From Rhizobium lentis (GTDB taxonomy: Bacteria > Pseudomonadota > Alphaproteobacteria > Rhizobiales > Rhizobiaceae), in NCBI RefSeq assembly GCF_017352135.1, contig NZ_CP071454.1:3497001-3561000 (forward strand): a DNA stretch of 64,000 bases, in the 5' to 3' direction. A model generated the notes under the pieces. The model ran no database searches. It saw only the letters and a program-made list of their open reading frames with translations, and was not told where the DNA came from. This document shows, piece by piece, positions 17,709 through 27,292 of the stretch. Within the stretch, counting starts at the first letter, position 1, and each line of letters begins with the position of its first letter. The position numbers and the translations under genes were made by a program.

Positions 17709-20126
17709 ATGACGAAGAAAACGTCTGTAGCGAGCAGCACTGCCTACCCTGTTCTACCCCTGCGCGACATCGTGGTTTTCCCGCATATGATCGTGCCGCT
17801 GTTTGTCGGACGGGAAAAGTCGATCCGTGCGCTCGAAGAGGTTATGGGCTCCGACAAGCAGATCATGCTGGTGACGCAGATCAACGCCAGCGACGATGAT
17901 CCGGACCCTTCGGCGATCCACAATGTCGGCACCGTGGCAAACGTGCTGCAGCTCCTGAAGCTGCCCGACGGCACCGTCAAGGTTCTGGTCGAAGGCCGTG
18001 CGCGCGCCGAGATCGATACCTATACGAGCCGCGAGGATTTCTATGAGGCGCTCGGCCATGTGCTCGAGGAGCCACATGACGATCCGGTCGAACTGGAAGC
18101 CTTGTCGCGCTCGGTCGTTTCCGAATTCGAAAGCTATGTGAAGCTCAACAAGAAAATCTCGCCCGAAGTGGTCGGCGCGGCCAGCCAGATCGACGACTAT
18201 TCCAAGCTCGCCGATACGGTCGCCTCGCATCTGTCGATCAAGATCACCGAGAAGCAGGAGATGCTGGAGACGACGAGCGTCAAGCAGCGTCTCGAAAAGG
18301 CGCTCGGCTTCATGGAAGGCGAGATTTCGGTTCTGCAGGTCGAAAAGCGCATCCGCTCGCGCGTCAAGCGCCAGATGGAGAAGACCCAGCGCGAGTACTA
18401 CCTCAATGAGCAGATGAAGGCGATCCAGAAGGAACTCGGCGACGGCGAGGAAGGCCGCGACGAGATGAGCGAACTGGAAGAGCGCATCGCCAAGACCAAG
18501 CTGTCCAAGGAAGCCCGTGAAAAGGCCGATGCGGAGCTGAAGAAGCTGCGCCAGATGAGCCCGATGTCGGCCGAAGCCACGGTCGTTCGCAATTATCTGG
18601 ATTGGCTGCTCGGCATCCCCTGGGGCAAGAAGTCGAAGATCAAGGCCGATCTCAACAATGCCGAGAAGATCCTCGAAGCCGATCACTTCGGTCTCGACAA
18701 GGTCAAGGAGCGCATTGTCGAATATCTGGCCGTGCAGGCCCGCGCCACCAAGATCAAGGGCCCGATCCTCTGCCTCGTCGGCCCTCCGGGCGTCGGCAAG
18801 ACCTCGCTCGCCCAGTCGATCGCCAAGGCGACCGGCCGCGAGTATGTCCGCATGGCGCTCGGCGGTGTTCGCGACGAAGCCGAAATCCGCGGTCATCGCC
18901 GCACCTATATCGGCTCGATGCCCGGCAAGGTCATCCAGTCGATGAAGAAGGCGAAGAAGTCCAACCCGCTCTTCCTGCTCGACGAGATCGACAAGATGGG
19001 CATGGATTTCCGCGGCGACCCGTCCTCGGCCTTGCTCGAAGTGCTCGATCCGGCGCAGAACTCGACCTTCATGGACCATTACCTGGAAGTCGAATACGAC
19101 CTGTCGGACGTGATGTTCATCACGACGGCGAACACGCTGAACATTCCGGCGCCCTTGATGGACCGCATGGAGATCATCCGTATCGCCGGCTACACCGAGG
19201 ACGAAAAGCGTGAGATCGCCAAGCGGCACCTGCTGCCGAAGGCCATCAAGGAACATGCGTTGCAGCCGGAAGAGTTCTCGGTCAGTGACGACGCCCTGAT
19301 GGCGATCAGCCAGCAATACACCCGTGAAGCCGGTGTCCGCAGCTTCGAACGCGAACTGATGAAGCTCGCCCGCAAGGCGGTCACCGAGATCATCAAGGGC
19401 AAGACGAAGTCCGTTCACGTGACGGCCGCCAACATCGCCGACTATCTGGGCGTCCCGCGCTTCCGCCATGGCGAAGCCGAGGGCGAGGATCAGGTCGGCG
19501 TCGTGACCGGTCTTGCCTGGACGGAAGTCGGCGGCGAGCTGTTGACCATCGAAGGCGTGATGATGCCGGGCAAGGGCCGTATGACGGTCACCGGCAATCT
19601 GAAGGACGTCATGAAGGAATCGATCTCGGCGGCGGCCTCTTATGTCCGCTCGCGCGCTGTCGATTTCGGCATCGAACCGCCGATGTTCGAAAAGAACGAC
19701 ATCCACGTGCACGTGCCGGAAGGTGCAACGCCGAAGGATGGTCCGTCGGCCGGTGTCGCCATGGCGACCGCCATCGTCTCGATCATGACCGGCATCCCGG
19801 TCAACAAGCATGTGGCCATGACCGGTGAAATCACCCTTCGCGGCCGTGTGCTGCCGATCGGCGGTCTCAAGGAAAAGCTGCTTGCAGCGCTTCGTGGCGG
19901 CATCAAGAAGGTGCTGATTCCGGAAGAAAACGCCAAGGATCTGGCGGAGATTCCGGACAACGTGAAGAACAGCATGGAGATCATCCCCGTCTCCCGGATG
20001 GGCGAGGTGATCAAGCATGCGCTGATCCGCCGGCCGGAGCCGATCGAGTGGGATGGCACCGTGGAAACGCCCGTCATCACTTCGGTCGAAGGTCTCGACG
20101 ATTCGGGCGCGACCATAGCGCATTGA
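17709..20126 (+). CDS. lon: ATP-dependent protease Lon
   Basis: 805 residues: N-terminal LON substrate-binding domain (TAYPVLPLRDIVVFPHM), a long coiled region (~190-290), AAA+ module with Walker A GPPGVGKTSLAQ (~356) and LLDEIDKMG, and the C-terminal protease domain. Catalytic Ser is in PKDGPSAGVAMA (~679) and Lys in GGLKEKLLAA (~722). It degrades misfolded and specific regulatory proteins in the cytosol. Monocistronic: terminator on both sides. The clpX-lon-hupB order is typical of proteobacteria. Confidence 0.98.
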   Translation: MTKKTSVASSTAYPVLPLRDIVVFPHMIVPLFVGREKSIRALEEVMGSDKQIMLVTQINASDDDPDPSAIHNVGTVANVLQLLKLPDGTVKVLVEGRARAEIDTYTSREDFYEALGHVLEEPHDDPVELEALSRSVVSEFESYVKLNKKISPEVVGAASQIDDYSKLADTVASHLSIKITEKQEMLETTSVKQRLEKALGFMEGEISVLQVEKRIRSRVKRQMEKTQREYYLNEQMKAIQKELGDGEEGRDEMSELEERIAKTKLSKEAREKADAELKKLRQMSPMSAEATVVRNYLDWLLGIPWGKKSKIKADLNNAEKILEADHFGLDKVKERIVEYLAVQARATKIKGPILCLVGPPGVGKTSLAQSIAKATGREYVRMALGGVRDEAEIRGHRRTYIGSMPGKVIQSMKKAKKSNPLFLLDEIDKMGMDFRGDPSSALLEVLDPAQNSTFMDHYLEVEYDLSDVMFITTANTLNIPAPLMDRMEIIRIAGYTEDEKREIAKRHLLPKAIKEHALQPEEFSVSDDALMAISQQYTREAGVRSFERELMKLARKAVTEIIKGKTKSVHVTAANIADYLGVPRFRHGEAEGEDQVGVVTGLAWTEVGGELLTIEGVMMPGKGRMTVTGNLKDVMKESISAAASYVRSRAVDFGIEPPMFEKNDIHVHVPEGATPKDGPSAGVAMATAIVSIMTGIPVNKHVAMTGEITLRGRVLPIGGLKEKLLAALRGGIKKVLIPEENAKDLAEIPDNVKNSMEIIPVSRMGEVIKHALIRRPEPIEWDGTVETPVITSVEGLDDSGATIAH

Positions 20127-20170
20127 GCGGCATTTGCCACATTTGTGCCCAATTCGCGCAAAAGACGAGA

Positions 20171-20200
20171 AAAGGCTGGCGGAAACGCCAGCCTTTTTTG
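20171..20200 (+). terminator. Rho-independent terminator of lon
   Basis: AAAGGCTGGCG-GAAA-CGCCAGCC followed by six T residues, 44 bp after the lon stop. A weaker 5-bp stem (CCCTG/CAGGG, 20230-20244) follows. Confidence 0.9.
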
Positions 20201-20333
20201 TGAAAACGTCATGGAGACGCTTGCTTTTCCCTGATTTGCAGGGCTTTTGGGTTTTCGGCGGGCCTGATGAAACCTATTCTGCGCCTAGCTTTAGATTTGA
20301 GTCGTTTCATACCATTTAGAAAGGGGTGGAAAC

Positions 20334-20609
20334 ATGAACAAGAATGAACTCGTGTCCGCAGTGGCCGAAAAGGCAGGACTGACGAAGTCTGACGCGGCTT
20401 CCGCTGTTGACGCGGTTTTCGACGTTGTCCAGGCCGAACTCAAGAACAAGGGCGATATCCGCCTCGCTGGTTTCGGCAGCTTCACCGTTTCTCATCGCGC
20501 TGCAACGAAGGGCCGCAACCCGTCGACCGGCGCTGAAGTCGACATTCCGGCCCGCAACGTGCCGAAGTTCACGCCCGGCAAGGGCCTGAAGGACGCCGTC
20601 AACGGCTGA
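20334..20609 (+). CDS. hupB: DNA-binding protein HU
   Basis: 91 residues, an archetypal HU: MNKNELVSAVAEKAGLTKSD, the GFGSFTVSHRAATKGRNPSTG arm, and PKFTPGKGLKDAVN at the C-terminus. HU is a dimeric nucleoid protein that bends DNA through the two beta arms. An AAAGGGGTGG ribosome-binding site precedes the ATG. It is its own transcription unit with a terminator 50 bp downstream. Confidence 0.98.
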   Translation: MNKNELVSAVAEKAGLTKSDAASAVDAVFDVVQAELKNKGDIRLAGFGSFTVSHRAATKGRNPSTGAEVDIPARNVPKFTPGKGLKDAVNG

Positions 20610-20656
20610 TTCATCATCCGCCGGCCGTAAACGAGAACGGCTGAGCAGGTTTTCGA

Positions 20657-20688
20657 GGGGTTCGGCGCTGCCGGACCCCTTTTGTTTT
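20657..20688 (+). terminator. Rho-independent terminator of hupB
   Basis: GGGGTTCGGC-GCT-GCCGGACCCC (one G-T pair) followed by TTTTGTTTT. Confidence 0.85.
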
Positions 20689-20728
20689 GCCGCTTGCCGT
20701 ATGCAGCGCTTTGTCTTACCAACAATGC

Positions 20729-20873
20729 TGTTCTCAGGGCGGGGTGAAAGTCCCCACCGGCGGTAAGGGCTGCGGCCCGAGCCCGCGAGCGCCTTCCGAG
20801 GCTTTGACCGGGGAGGGGTCAGCAGATCCGGTGCGATTCCGGAGCCGACGGTTAAAGTCCGGATGAAAGAGAA
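20729..20873 (+). promoter_or_regulatory. FMN riboswitch (RFN element)
   Basis: All conserved RFN blocks are present in order: TTCTCAGGGCGGGGTGAAAG, CCCCACCGGCGGTAA, AGCCCGCGAGCGC, GGGGTCAGCAGATCCGGTG, GATTCCGGAGCCGACGG and AAAGTCCGGATGAAAGAGAA. It binds flavin mononucleotide. The downstream segment (20886-20916) can fold TGCGGGCAGG against CCTGCCTCCGCA without a T-run. The expression platform therefore probably acts on translation or a Rho site and not as an intrinsic terminator. It controls the riboflavin transporter gene at 20969. Confidence 0.96.
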
Positions 20874-20968
20874 TGAGCATGGCTGCGTGCGGGCAGGGGA
20901 CTGCCTGCCTCCGCATCCAGTCGTTCATGCGTCCTGATTTATGTTGGTCCCTGTTTTGGATGAAAGAC

Positions 20969-21880
20969 ATGAATCAGAATTCCCTTGCAATCCCGCGTTC
21001 CCGCGCCTTTGCCGGCGCAGCCTTCATGGTGCTTGGAGGCGTGGCCTTCTCGCTCCTCAATGTCGTCACCCAGTGGCTGACGATGACGCTTGCCTTTCCG
21101 CCGGCTTCTGCGGCCTTCTGGCAATATGCCTTCGCCTTCCTTTTCTCCTTGCCCTTCCTGCGGAAGGCAGGCCTTTCGGCCATGCGCACGGATTATCCCT
21201 GGCGGCATGTCGTGCGGGTCGTCTTTGCCGCGCTTGGCGTCGAGGCCTGGGTGTCCGGCCTTGCCTTGGTGCCGATCTGGCAGGCCATCGCCCTTGTCAT
21301 GACCTCGCCCTTCTTCATCATCCTCGGCGCCCGCCTGTTCCTCGGCGAACGCGTCGGCCCGGCCCGCTGGGCGGCGACCGGCGTCGGCTTTGCCGGCGCT
21401 ATGATCATCCTGCAGCCATGGTCGGACAACTTCACCTGGGCGGCATTGCTGCCGGTGCTCTCGGCGCTGCTCTGGGGCGCCTCGTCGCTCATCACTAAGA
21501 GCCTGACCGGCATCGAAAAGCCGGAAACGATCACCGTCTGGCTGCTGGTTCTGCTGACGCCGGTCAATGGCGGGCTGGCGCTTGCGGCGGGCTTTGCCGT
21601 GCCGACGGGCGCGACGCTCGCGCTCTTCCTTCTGGCCGGCCTCCTGACGGTCGTGGCGCAATATCTGCTGACCCTTGCCTATGCCAGCGCGGATGCCGCC
21701 TATGTCCAGCCCTTCGACGATCTGAAGCTGCCGCTAAACGTGCTCGCCGGCTGGCTTTTCTTTGGCTATGCGCCGGCCGGTTATCTCTGGCTGGGAGCCG
21801 CGCTCATCCTTTCTGCCTCTCTCTTCATCATGCGAAGTGAGATGCGCCGGGAAAGGAAGGAGACTGACGTAAACCTCTGA
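20969..21880 (+). CDS. ribN: Riboflavin transporter RibN (EamA/DMT superfamily)
   Basis: 303 residues with ten hydrophobic helices in two EamA halves (AFMVLGGVAFSLLNVVTQW, LVMTSPFFIILGARLFLGERVG, AYASADAAYVQPFDDLKLPLNV). DMT proteins behind FMN riboswitches in rhizobia belong to RibN/ImpX, described in R. leguminosarum as a riboflavin importer. The frame opens at 20873 directly behind the riboswitch. The ATG at 20969 has GGATGAAAGAC ahead of it, and the preceding codons overlap the expression platform, so I start there. It acts in the inner membrane. Confidence 0.88.
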   Translation: MNQNSLAIPRSRAFAGAAFMVLGGVAFSLLNVVTQWLTMTLAFPPASAAFWQYAFAFLFSLPFLRKAGLSAMRTDYPWRHVVRVVFAALGVEAWVSGLALVPIWQAIALVMTSPFFIILGARLFLGERVGPARWAATGVGFAGAMIILQPWSDNFTWAALLPVLSALLWGASSLITKSLTGIEKPETITVWLLVLLTPVNGGLALAAGFAVPTGATLALFLLAGLLTVVAQYLLTLAYASADAAYVQPFDDLKLPLNVLAGWLFFGYAPAGYLWLGAALILSASLFIMRSEMRRERKETDVNL

Positions 21881-21891
21881 AATCTCGCGGG

Positions 21892-21909
21892 CTGTCATGT
21901 CTCTGTCAT
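21892..21909 (+). promoter_or_regulatory. PHO box (PhoB-binding site)
   Basis: CTGTCAT-GTCT-CTGTCAT, a perfect direct repeat of the CTGTCAT half-site at 11-bp spacing, matches the PhoB consensus. It lies 51 bp before the start of the phytase-like gene, the right place for an activator. Confidence 0.8.
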
Positions 21910-21960
21910 GGCAGTCCCTCAAAAAACCTCTGTTCGATCTTTTCGACATTGGGGGATTTC

Positions 21961-24158
21961 ATGACAAATTCATCGCGCAAGGCAGCGTTTGCTGCCGTGC
22001 TTCTCGCCTCCGTTGCCGTCCCGGCCGCGGCCGAGCCAGTTTTCAACCGCATCGCCTCTTTCCCGGTCGCCCAGAACCTGCCGGCCGACAAGGACAGGCT
22101 TTCGCCGACTTCGGCCGAAATCGTCACCGCGACCGATGACGGCAAGACGCTGATCTATAGCGACAGCCCGCTCGGTGCGATCGGCTTCATCGACATTACC
22201 GACGCCAGGGCCCCGAAGGCTGACGGTGCGATGATGACGGACGGCGAACCGACATCGGTCACCTCGAGCGCCGGCAAGGTGCTTGTTGCCGTCAACACTT
22301 CCGAAAGCAAGGCCAAACCCTCCGGCCGCCTCGCGATCGTCGACGTGGCGACGAAAAAGATTGAGCACACCTGCGATCTCGGCGGTCAGCCGGATTCGAT
22401 CGCCCTCAACAAGGACAAGACGCTCGGCGCCATCGCGATCGAAAACGAGCGCGACGAAGACGTCAACGACGGCAAGATCCCACAGATGCCGGCCGGCGAT
22501 CTCGTTGTCTTCCAGCTCAAGAACGGCACAGTCGATTGCGGCACCATCAAGCATGTGGCGCTGAGCGGTCTTGCCGGCGTCGCGCCCGAGGATCCGGAGC
22601 CGGAATTCGTCGCCTTCAACGGTCTGAACGAAATTGCGCTGACGCTGCAGGAAAACAACGAGATCGTCATCATCGATGCCAACACGGCTCAGGTAAGACG
22701 CACTTCAGCGCCGGCAGCGTCGATCTCTCGGGCATCGACACCAAGCGCGACGGCGCTCTGAAATTCGCGGGCGAATCCAAGGGCGTGCTGCGTGAGCCGG
22801 ACGCCGTGAAGTGGCTTGACGACAACCGCCTCGTCGTTGCCAATGAAGGCGATTACCAAGGTGGATCGCGCAGCTTCACCATCTTCGACAAGACGGGCAA
22901 GCTTCTCTACGAAGCGGGTGCATCCTTCGAACGCGCCGTCGCCCATCTCGGCCACTATCCGGAAAGCCGGTCAGGGTCGAAGGGCGTCGAGCCGGAGGGC
23001 CTCGAAGCCGCCAAGTTCGGCGAAGACCAGTATTTCTTCCTGCTCGCCGAGCGCGCCTCGGTTGTCGGCGTCTATAGGGATACAGGCGCCGATCCCGAAC
23101 TCGTCCAACTGCTCCCGTCGGGCATTTCGCCTGAGGGCGCGGTCGCCATCCCAGAGCGCAATCTCTTGGCGACTGCCAACGAACTCGACCTCGGCAAGGA
23201 TGGCGGCGCGCGCTCCCACGTGATGATCTACGAACGTTCGGAAGGCGAGAAGGCCTATCCGACGATCGTCTCCGCTGACAAGGACGGCAATCCGATCGGC
23301 TTCGCAGCTCTTTCGGGTCTCGCCGCCGTTCCGGGTAAACCAAGCATGCTCTACGCCGTCAGCGACAGCGTTCTCGGCTCGCAGCCGACGATTTACACGA
23401 TCGATGCCGGCAAGAAACCGGCGGTCATCACCGACGCTCTCGTTGTTAAGCGTGACGGCGCTCCAGCTCAGAAGCTCGATATCGAGGGGATTGCGGCTGC
23501 CGGCGACGGGTCCTTCTGGCTCGCCTCGGAAGGCTACAGCGAGCGTCTCGTTCCGCATGCCCTCTACAACGTCAATGCCAAGGGCGATATCAAGGCCGAG
23601 ATCGCCCTGCCGAAAGAACTCGCCGCCAACGAAATTCGCTATGGCTTCGAAGGCGTGACCATTGTCGGCAGCGGCGACGATGCCACGCTCTGGATGGCGG
23701 TCCAGCGCGAGTGGGGTGACGACGAAAAGGGCTTCGTCAAACTCGTCTCCTACAATCCGAAGAAGAAGGAATGGGGGGCAGTGCGCTATCCGCTCGACAA
23801 GGCGGAAAGCGGCTGGGTCGGCCTGTCGGAAATCTCCGCCCAGGGTGACAGCGTCTACATCATCGAGCGCGACAACCTCGTCGGCGACGCCGCCAGGCTG
23901 AAGAAACTTTACAAGGTGGCGATCTCTGAGCTGAAGCCCGCCAAGCTCGGGACCGAGCTGCCCGTTGTGAAGAAGACCGAAGCCCACGACTTCCTCGGCG
24001 AACTGAAGACCGCGACCAACGGCTATGTGCTCGACAAACTCGAAGGCTTCACCTTCGACGCATCGGGCAAGGCCTATGGTGTGACCGACAATGACGGCGT
24101 GAGCGACTCTTCGGGCGAAACCTTGTTCTTCCCGGTCGACCTGACCGCCACGAACTGA
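21961..24158 (+). pseudogene. Phytase-like/esterase-like secreted protein gene with a frameshift
   Basis: The first part (21961 to ~22694) encodes a signal peptide (MTNSSRKAAFAAVLLASVAVPAAA) and a beta-propeller-like start. The rest (~22695-24158), one frame over, continues it (FSAGSVDLSGIDTKRDG ... LDIEGIAAAGDGSFWLASE, YGFEGVTIVG, LDKLEGFTFDASGKAYGVTDNDG). The latter segments are the 'esterase-like activity of phytase' domain. Restoring one base after 22694 (CAG GTn AAG ACG) would give one frame of about 732 residues. No other stop is seen. It is either a recent pseudogene or an assembly error. The PHO box upstream and the domain together suggest a periplasmic phosphate-starvation phosphoesterase. 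Confidence 0.8.
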
Positions 24159-24182
24159 GTTCGCGTTCCCACGAAACTGAAA

Positions 24183-24208
24183 GGCCGGGTTTTGGTCCCG
24201 GCCGTTTT
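24183..24208 (+). terminator. Rho-independent terminator of the phytase-like gene
   Basis: GGCCGGG-TTTTGGT-CCCGGCC followed by GTTTT, 24 bp after the stop. Confidence 0.75.
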
Positions 24209-24240
24209 CATTAGCCCGGTTCGCCCCTGAAAAGCCTGGT

Positions 24241-25140
24241 CTACGCCATGAGTTTGGGCAATTCAGCCGCCAGTGCGTTGACCGCAAGACGAGTCCTGAG
24301 CGGCAGGTGTGGTGTCTGCAGCCACAGCGCATGACAATCATACGGGAATTCCGGCTCGTCCGACAGCACCACCACTAGCATCCCTGCCTGAACACGGTCC
24401 CGGATAAGCCAGGAGGGCAACCAGGCGAGCCCCATGCCTGCCGTTGCCGCATCAGCAATGGCATCGAGATCGTCGAGCCTCAATCGGCTCTTGGGCCTGA
24501 TTTCAGTCGGTGGCTCGTCGCCGCGCGGAAAAAGCCACGGGCGGAGCCGGGCGGAGCGGGCATATACGATTGCATCGTGCCTGCCGAGATCCTCAAGCCG
24601 CTCGGGCCTGCCTTGGGCATCGAGATAGGCCGGCGAGGCGCAGACCACCATGCGCTGGCGCGCGACACGGCGCGCAATGACGCCCGACCTGTCCTCCAAC
24701 TCGCCGGTGCGGATCGCGAGATCGTAGCCGCCCTCCGCAAGGTCGATGACAGGATCGCTGAGCGATAGATCAAGTTCGAGATTCGGATGCCGCTGGGCGA
24801 GTTCGATCAGGATCGGGACCACGCAGCGCCGACCGAAATGAACGGGCATGGTGACGCGTAGCCTTCCGCATGGTTCGGAAAGATGATCGACCGCAAGCGC
24901 ATCCGCAGCCTCGGTCTCCGCAAGGATCATCCGGCAGCGCTCGTAATAGGCGCGTCCGAAATCCGTCAGGCTCTGGCGACGCGTCGTCCGATTGAGGAGG
25001 CTCACACCCAGGCGATCCTCGAGAAAGCGGATATGCTTGCCGACCATAGGTCCGGACAGGCCAAGCGCCGCGGCCGCCGCTGCGAATGAGCCCAGATCGA
25101 CAGCCTTCACGAAGACGGCCATGCTGGTGAGACGATCCAT
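24241..25140 (-). CDS. LysR-family transcriptional regulator
   Basis: 299 residues, N-terminal helix-turn-helix (MDRLTSMAVFVKAVDLGSF, LEDRLGVSLLNRTTRR) and an effector domain (RLRVTMPVHFGRRCVVPIL, YDLAIRTGEL, GMGLAWLPSWL). The RTTR motif and the following layout fit the group that typically controls a divergent oxidoreductase. It faces the quinone oxidoreductase gene across 104 bp, which is the likely target. Confidence 0.9.
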   Translation of the reverse strand: MDRLTSMAVFVKAVDLGSFAAAAAALGLSGPMVGKHIRFLEDRLGVSLLNRTTRRQSLTDFGRAYYERCRMILAETEAADALAVDHLSEPCGRLRVTMPVHFGRRCVVPILIELAQRHPNLELDLSLSDPVIDLAEGGYDLAIRTGELEDRSGVIARRVARQRMVVCASPAYLDAQGRPERLEDLGRHDAIVYARSARLRPWLFPRGDEPPTEIRPKSRLRLDDLDAIADAATAGMGLAWLPSWLIRDRVQAGMLVVVLSDEPEFPYDCHALWLQTPHLPLRTRLAVNALAAELPKLMA

Positions 25141-25244
25141 ATTGCTAACTCTTGGTTTCTTCTGTCTTGCCTTCTGGCCAATTTATCTTCTGGAGGCGGC
25201 TTGGCATAGATCATTCGGTTCAATCATTTTGGAGTTGATATCGA

Positions 25245-26234
25245 ATGGCACGCGTAATCCGCTTTCATGAGCTTGGCGGTCCCGAGGTTCTCCGCATCGA
25301 GGATGTAGTGATTCCCGCGCCCCAGCCGGGGCTGGTACAGATCCGCGTCAAAGCGCTGGGCATCAATCGTGCGGAAGCTTTGTTGCGGTCAGGCGCCTAT
25401 ATCGAAACTGCGCCGCTGCCCTCGGGCCTCGGCCTCGAAGCGGCCGGAATCATCGAGGCGGTGGGCGAGGGGGTGGACGGTCTTGTGCTTGGCGACCGTG
25501 TCAGCATCATCCCGCCCATCTCTATGGTCCAGTGGCCGGCTTATGCGGAACTCATAAACTTTCCCGCCGAATTCGTTGTCAGGCATCCGCCGACGCTGTC
25601 CTTGCAAGGCGCCGCTGCCGTCTGGATGCCATTTTTGACGGCCTATGGCGCACTCATCGACATTGCGGGGTTGAGCAAAGGTGATTTCGTCGCCGTGACC
25701 GCGGCATCGAGCAGCGTGGGACTTGCTGCGATCCAGATTGCCAACAGGGTCGGTGCGACTCCGATTGCAATTACCAGGACCTCGGTCAAGCGTCAGGCAT
25801 TGCACGATGCCGGCGCTGCGCATGTCCTCGTTTCACAAGAGGAAGATCTGCAAATGAAGCTGATGGCCATCGCCGGCCCGGATGGCGTGCGGGTCGTCTT
25901 CGATGCCGTCGCCGGCCCCATCTTCGAGCCGCTGAGCGCGGCAATGTCACCGGGCGGCATTTTCATCGAATATGGCGGATTGGACCCCGAGCCGACGCCG
26001 TTTCCGCTCCTTGCGGTGCTCGGCAAAGGCCTGACCCTACGCGGTTATCTCGTCCACGAGATCGTCCGCGATCCGGCGCGGCTGCAGGCTGCAAAGACCT
26101 TTATTCTCGAAGGGCTCGCGGCCGGCGCGCTGGAGCCTGTCACATCAAGGACATTCCCCTTCGAGCAGATCGTCGAGGCGCACCGCTTTCTGGAATCGAA
26201 CGAGCAGTTCGGCAAGATTGTCGTGACAGTCTGA
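25245..26234 (+). CDS. Zinc-type alcohol dehydrogenase/quinone oxidoreductase family protein
   Basis: 329 residues of the medium-chain dehydrogenase fold: GroES-like N-terminal domain (MARVIRFHELGGPEVLRIED, ALGINRAEALLRSGAY, GLEAAGIIEAVGEGV) and a Rossmann domain (VAVTAASSSVGLAAIQIANRVGA). The zinc ligands of true alcohol dehydrogenases are absent, so it resembles NADPH:quinone oxidoreductases. Likely induced through the divergent LysR protein by an electrophile or quinone. An imperfect hairpin follows the stop. Confidence 0.88.
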   Translation: MARVIRFHELGGPEVLRIEDVVIPAPQPGLVQIRVKALGINRAEALLRSGAYIETAPLPSGLGLEAAGIIEAVGEGVDGLVLGDRVSIIPPISMVQWPAYAELINFPAEFVVRHPPTLSLQGAAAVWMPFLTAYGALIDIAGLSKGDFVAVTAASSSVGLAAIQIANRVGATPIAITRTSVKRQALHDAGAAHVLVSQEEDLQMKLMAIAGPDGVRVVFDAVAGPIFEPLSAAMSPGGIFIEYGGLDPEPTPFPLLAVLGKGLTLRGYLVHEIVRDPARLQAAKTFILEGLAAGALEPVTSRTFPFEQIVEAHRFLESNEQFGKIVVTV

Positions 26235-26260
26235 TCCGGTCCTTCTTGGGAGGATGTCTC

Positions 26261-26288
26261 AAGCCCGGCCAGGTGGCCAGCCGGGCTT
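26261..26288. terminator. Strong hairpin between convergent genes
   Basis: AAGCCCGGC (26261-26269) pairs with GCCGGGCTT (26280-26288) between the stops of the quinone oxidoreductase and the aldo-keto reductase. The T-run is weak on both strands, so termination is inferred from position. Confidence 0.5.
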
Positions 26289-26305
26289 GAGCGGGCTGTC
26301 AGGAC

Positions 26306-27292
26306 TTACCAGCGCTGATGCACATGCGGCGCGATCAGCCGCTCGTAAATCTCGCGTGTCGCCGCCATGACATCGGCCGAGAGTGGCGCGAGATCGGCGG
26401 CGGCGGCATTTGCCTTGGCCTGTTCGGCATTGCGGGCGCCTGGGATGACGACGGTGACGGCTTCGGCCATCAGGATCCAGCGGAGTGCGAAGGCAGCCAT
26501 GCCCACGCCGGCAGGCACCAGCTTGCGCACCTCTTCCACTGCCTGCAGGCCGACTTCGAAGGGCACGCCGGCGAAGGTCTCGCCGACATCGAAGGCCTCG
26601 CCATGGCGGTTGAAATTGCGGTGGTCGTCGCTGGCGAAGTGAGTTTCCCGGGTGATCTTGCCGGAGAGAAGGCCGCTTGCCAGCGGCACGCGGGCGATGA
26701 TCGCCACATTCTTGCGGCGCGCCTCCTGGAAGAACAGGTGGTTGGGGCGCTGTCGGAAGATGTTGTAGATGATCTGGATGCTGACGACGCCGGGATATTC
26801 GATCGCCTTCAACCCGTCCTCGACCTTTTCGACGCTGACCCCGTAGCCCTTGATCTTGCCGGCCTTCTGGAGCGCGTCCAGGCCCTCGAAGACCTCAGGC
26901 CGGTAGAGCACCTCGCGTGGCGGGCAGTGCAACTGCACTAGGTCGAGGCTGTCGACGGCGAGGTTCTTCAGGCTGCGGTCGACGAAGCCTTCGAGATTGA
27001 CCTTGGTATAGCCTTCCGCGACATGCGGGTTGAGGCGGCGGCCGGCCTTGGTGGCGACCATCGGGCGCTCGCCGCCGCGCGTTTTCAGGACATCGGCGAT
27101 GATCTTTTCCGAGCGGCCGTCGCCATAAACATCCGCCGTGTCGATGAAAGTCATACCGGCATCGAGCGCGGCATTCAGCGCCGCCCGCCCGTCTGCCTCG
27201 CTGATATCGCCCCAAGAGCCGCCGATCTGCCAGGCGCCGAAGCCGACATTGGTGACGGTGAAGGGCATGCGGCCAAAAGCATGGTGTTTCAT
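26306..27292 (-). CDS. Aldo/keto reductase
   Basis: 328 residues of the (beta/alpha)8 NADPH-dependent family. Catalytic tetrad residues are visible: Asp and Tyr in TFIDTADVYGDGRSE, Lys in MVATKAGRRL, His in LVQLHCPP. The C-terminal cofactor loop VTVVIPGARN is present. An ATG also exists two codons earlier, but GGGAG is correctly spaced for the ATG at 27292. Divergent from a cupin gene. The substrate is unknown; auxin-induced-like aldehyde reductases are close by pattern. Confidence 0.9.
   Translation of the reverse strand: MKHHAFGRMPFTVTNVGFGAWQIGGSWGDISEADGRAALNAALDAGMTFIDTADVYGDGRSEKIIADVLKTRGGERPMVATKAGRRLNPHVAEGYTKVNLEGFVDRSLKNLAVDSLDLVQLHCPPREVLYRPEVFEGLDALQKAGKIKGYGVSVEKVEDGLKAIEYPGVVSIQIIYNIFRQRPNHLFFQEARRKNVAIIARVPLASGLLSGKITRETHFASDDHRNFNRHGEAFDVGETFAGVPFEVGLQAVEEVRKLVPAGVGMAAFALRWILMAEAVTVVIPGARNAEQAKANAAAADLAPLSADVMAATREIYERLIAPHVHQRW

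Noticed and set aside
17754..20123. A 789-codon open frame antisense to lon, and similar long antisense frames opposite nuoG, dnaE, clpX and others
   Set aside because: They mirror strong forward-strand genes and are low-complexity Arg/His/Asp-rich products of GC-biased third positions. No domain or ribosome-binding site is seen.
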